Assembly (NCBI GenBank): GCA_018715465.1
Contig: DVLN01000012.1
Coordinates: forward strand, 1 to 7,170
Source: Candidatus Faecivivens stercorigallinarum
GTDB taxonomy: Bacteria; Bacillota; Clostridia; Oscillospirales; Ruminococcaceae
Length of the DNA stretch: 7,170 bases
Direction of reading: 5' to 3'
Below the pieces are notes generated by a model that saw only the letters and a list, made by a program, of their open reading frames with translations, did not search any database and was not told the origin of the DNA. This document shows positions 7,039 through 7,170 of the stretch, piece after piece. Positions within the stretch are counted from its first letter, which is position 1, and every line of letters begins with the position of its first letter. A program made the translations under genes and the position numbers.

Positions 7039-7106
7039 TACGTGTCACTCCTTAACAGTTATGTTGTATCGCAGAGAGCAAAAAATAATTTCATAGTCAA
7101 TAAATA

Positions 7107-7137
7107 AAACAGTTTGAAATAGATATTATAAACAGTT
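7107..7137. repeat. Direct repeat AAACAGTT near the surface-protein promoter
   Basis: AAACAGTT occurs at 7107-7114 and 7130-7137, 23 bases apart, followed by TGAAA and GAAA respectively. The shorter core AACAGTT recurs at 7054-7060, next to the ribosome binding site. The first two flank the candidate -10 box of the surface-protein gene. They could be regulator sites, but in such AT-rich DNA chance cannot be excluded. Confidence 0.3.
7125..7130 (-). promoter_or_regulatory. Candidate -10 box of the surface-protein gene
   Basis: Read on the minus strand, TATAAT lies at 7130-7125, giving a start near 7118 and a leader of about 80 bases. No good -35 is present at 17 bases; TTGTGA at 19 bases is the best I see. 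An alternative is TTCAAA with a 17-base spacer and TATGAA further downstream. The 7071-7170 stretch is AT-rich and holds no gene. Confidence 0.4.
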
Positions 7138-7170
7138 GAAACGTATAATTCACAAATTATTCAAAAGTAC

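Noticed and set aside
6415..7107. Long plus-strand reading frame (230 codons) opposite the surface-protein gene
   Set aside because: It is a shadow frame: no ribosome binding site, no recognisable protein features, and the opposite strand encodes a clear signal peptide and wall-associated protein.

Overview
The window holds four complete protein-coding genes and looks like chromosomal DNA of an anaerobic, gut-type Firmicute (Clostridia). This is inferred from the strong AGGAGG-type ribosome binding sites, AT-rich intergenic DNA between genes of moderate GC, good sigma-A promoters, U-tract terminators, and a secreted protein carrying a BspA-like leucine-rich segment and clostridial-style cell-wall-binding repeats. 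The genus cannot be fixed from the sequence.

Layout, left to right. (1) 1-161 is an AT-rich promoter region with a consensus-like promoter and an 8-bp inverted repeat just after the predicted transcription start. (2) 162-2783 (+) encodes a cytoplasmic GH78 alpha-L-rhamnosidase, closed by its own intrinsic terminator. (3) 2918-3808 (+) encodes a LysR-type regulator with its own promoter. (4) 3809-3980 is a dense regulatory gap with two T-N11-A dyads, a strong promoter and a terminator hairpin that abuts the -10 element. (5) 3981-5285 (+) encodes a 12-helix MATE-family exporter. (6) 5312-5350 is a 14-bp perfect-stem bidirectional terminator. (7) 5356-7038 (-) encodes a secreted cell-wall-binding-repeat protein, with its promoter in 7039-7170.

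Functional reading: the rhamnosidase appears to be a single-gene unit for trimming rhamnose from imported or intracellular glycosides; no transporter or rhamnose catabolic gene lies in the window. The LysR regulator and MATE exporter look like a regulator-target pair. The gap between them contains two LysR-type boxes whose centres fall at about -66 and -36 from the predicted MATE transcription start, the classic activator geometry. The surface protein is convergent with the exporter and probably unrelated in function.

I found no CRISPR array, mobile element, tRNA or rRNA, and no wholly new multi-gene system. The most interesting signals are regulatory: the paired LysR boxes and the terminator interlocked with the MATE promoter. 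A poorly recognised middle region in the surface protein is also worth a look.
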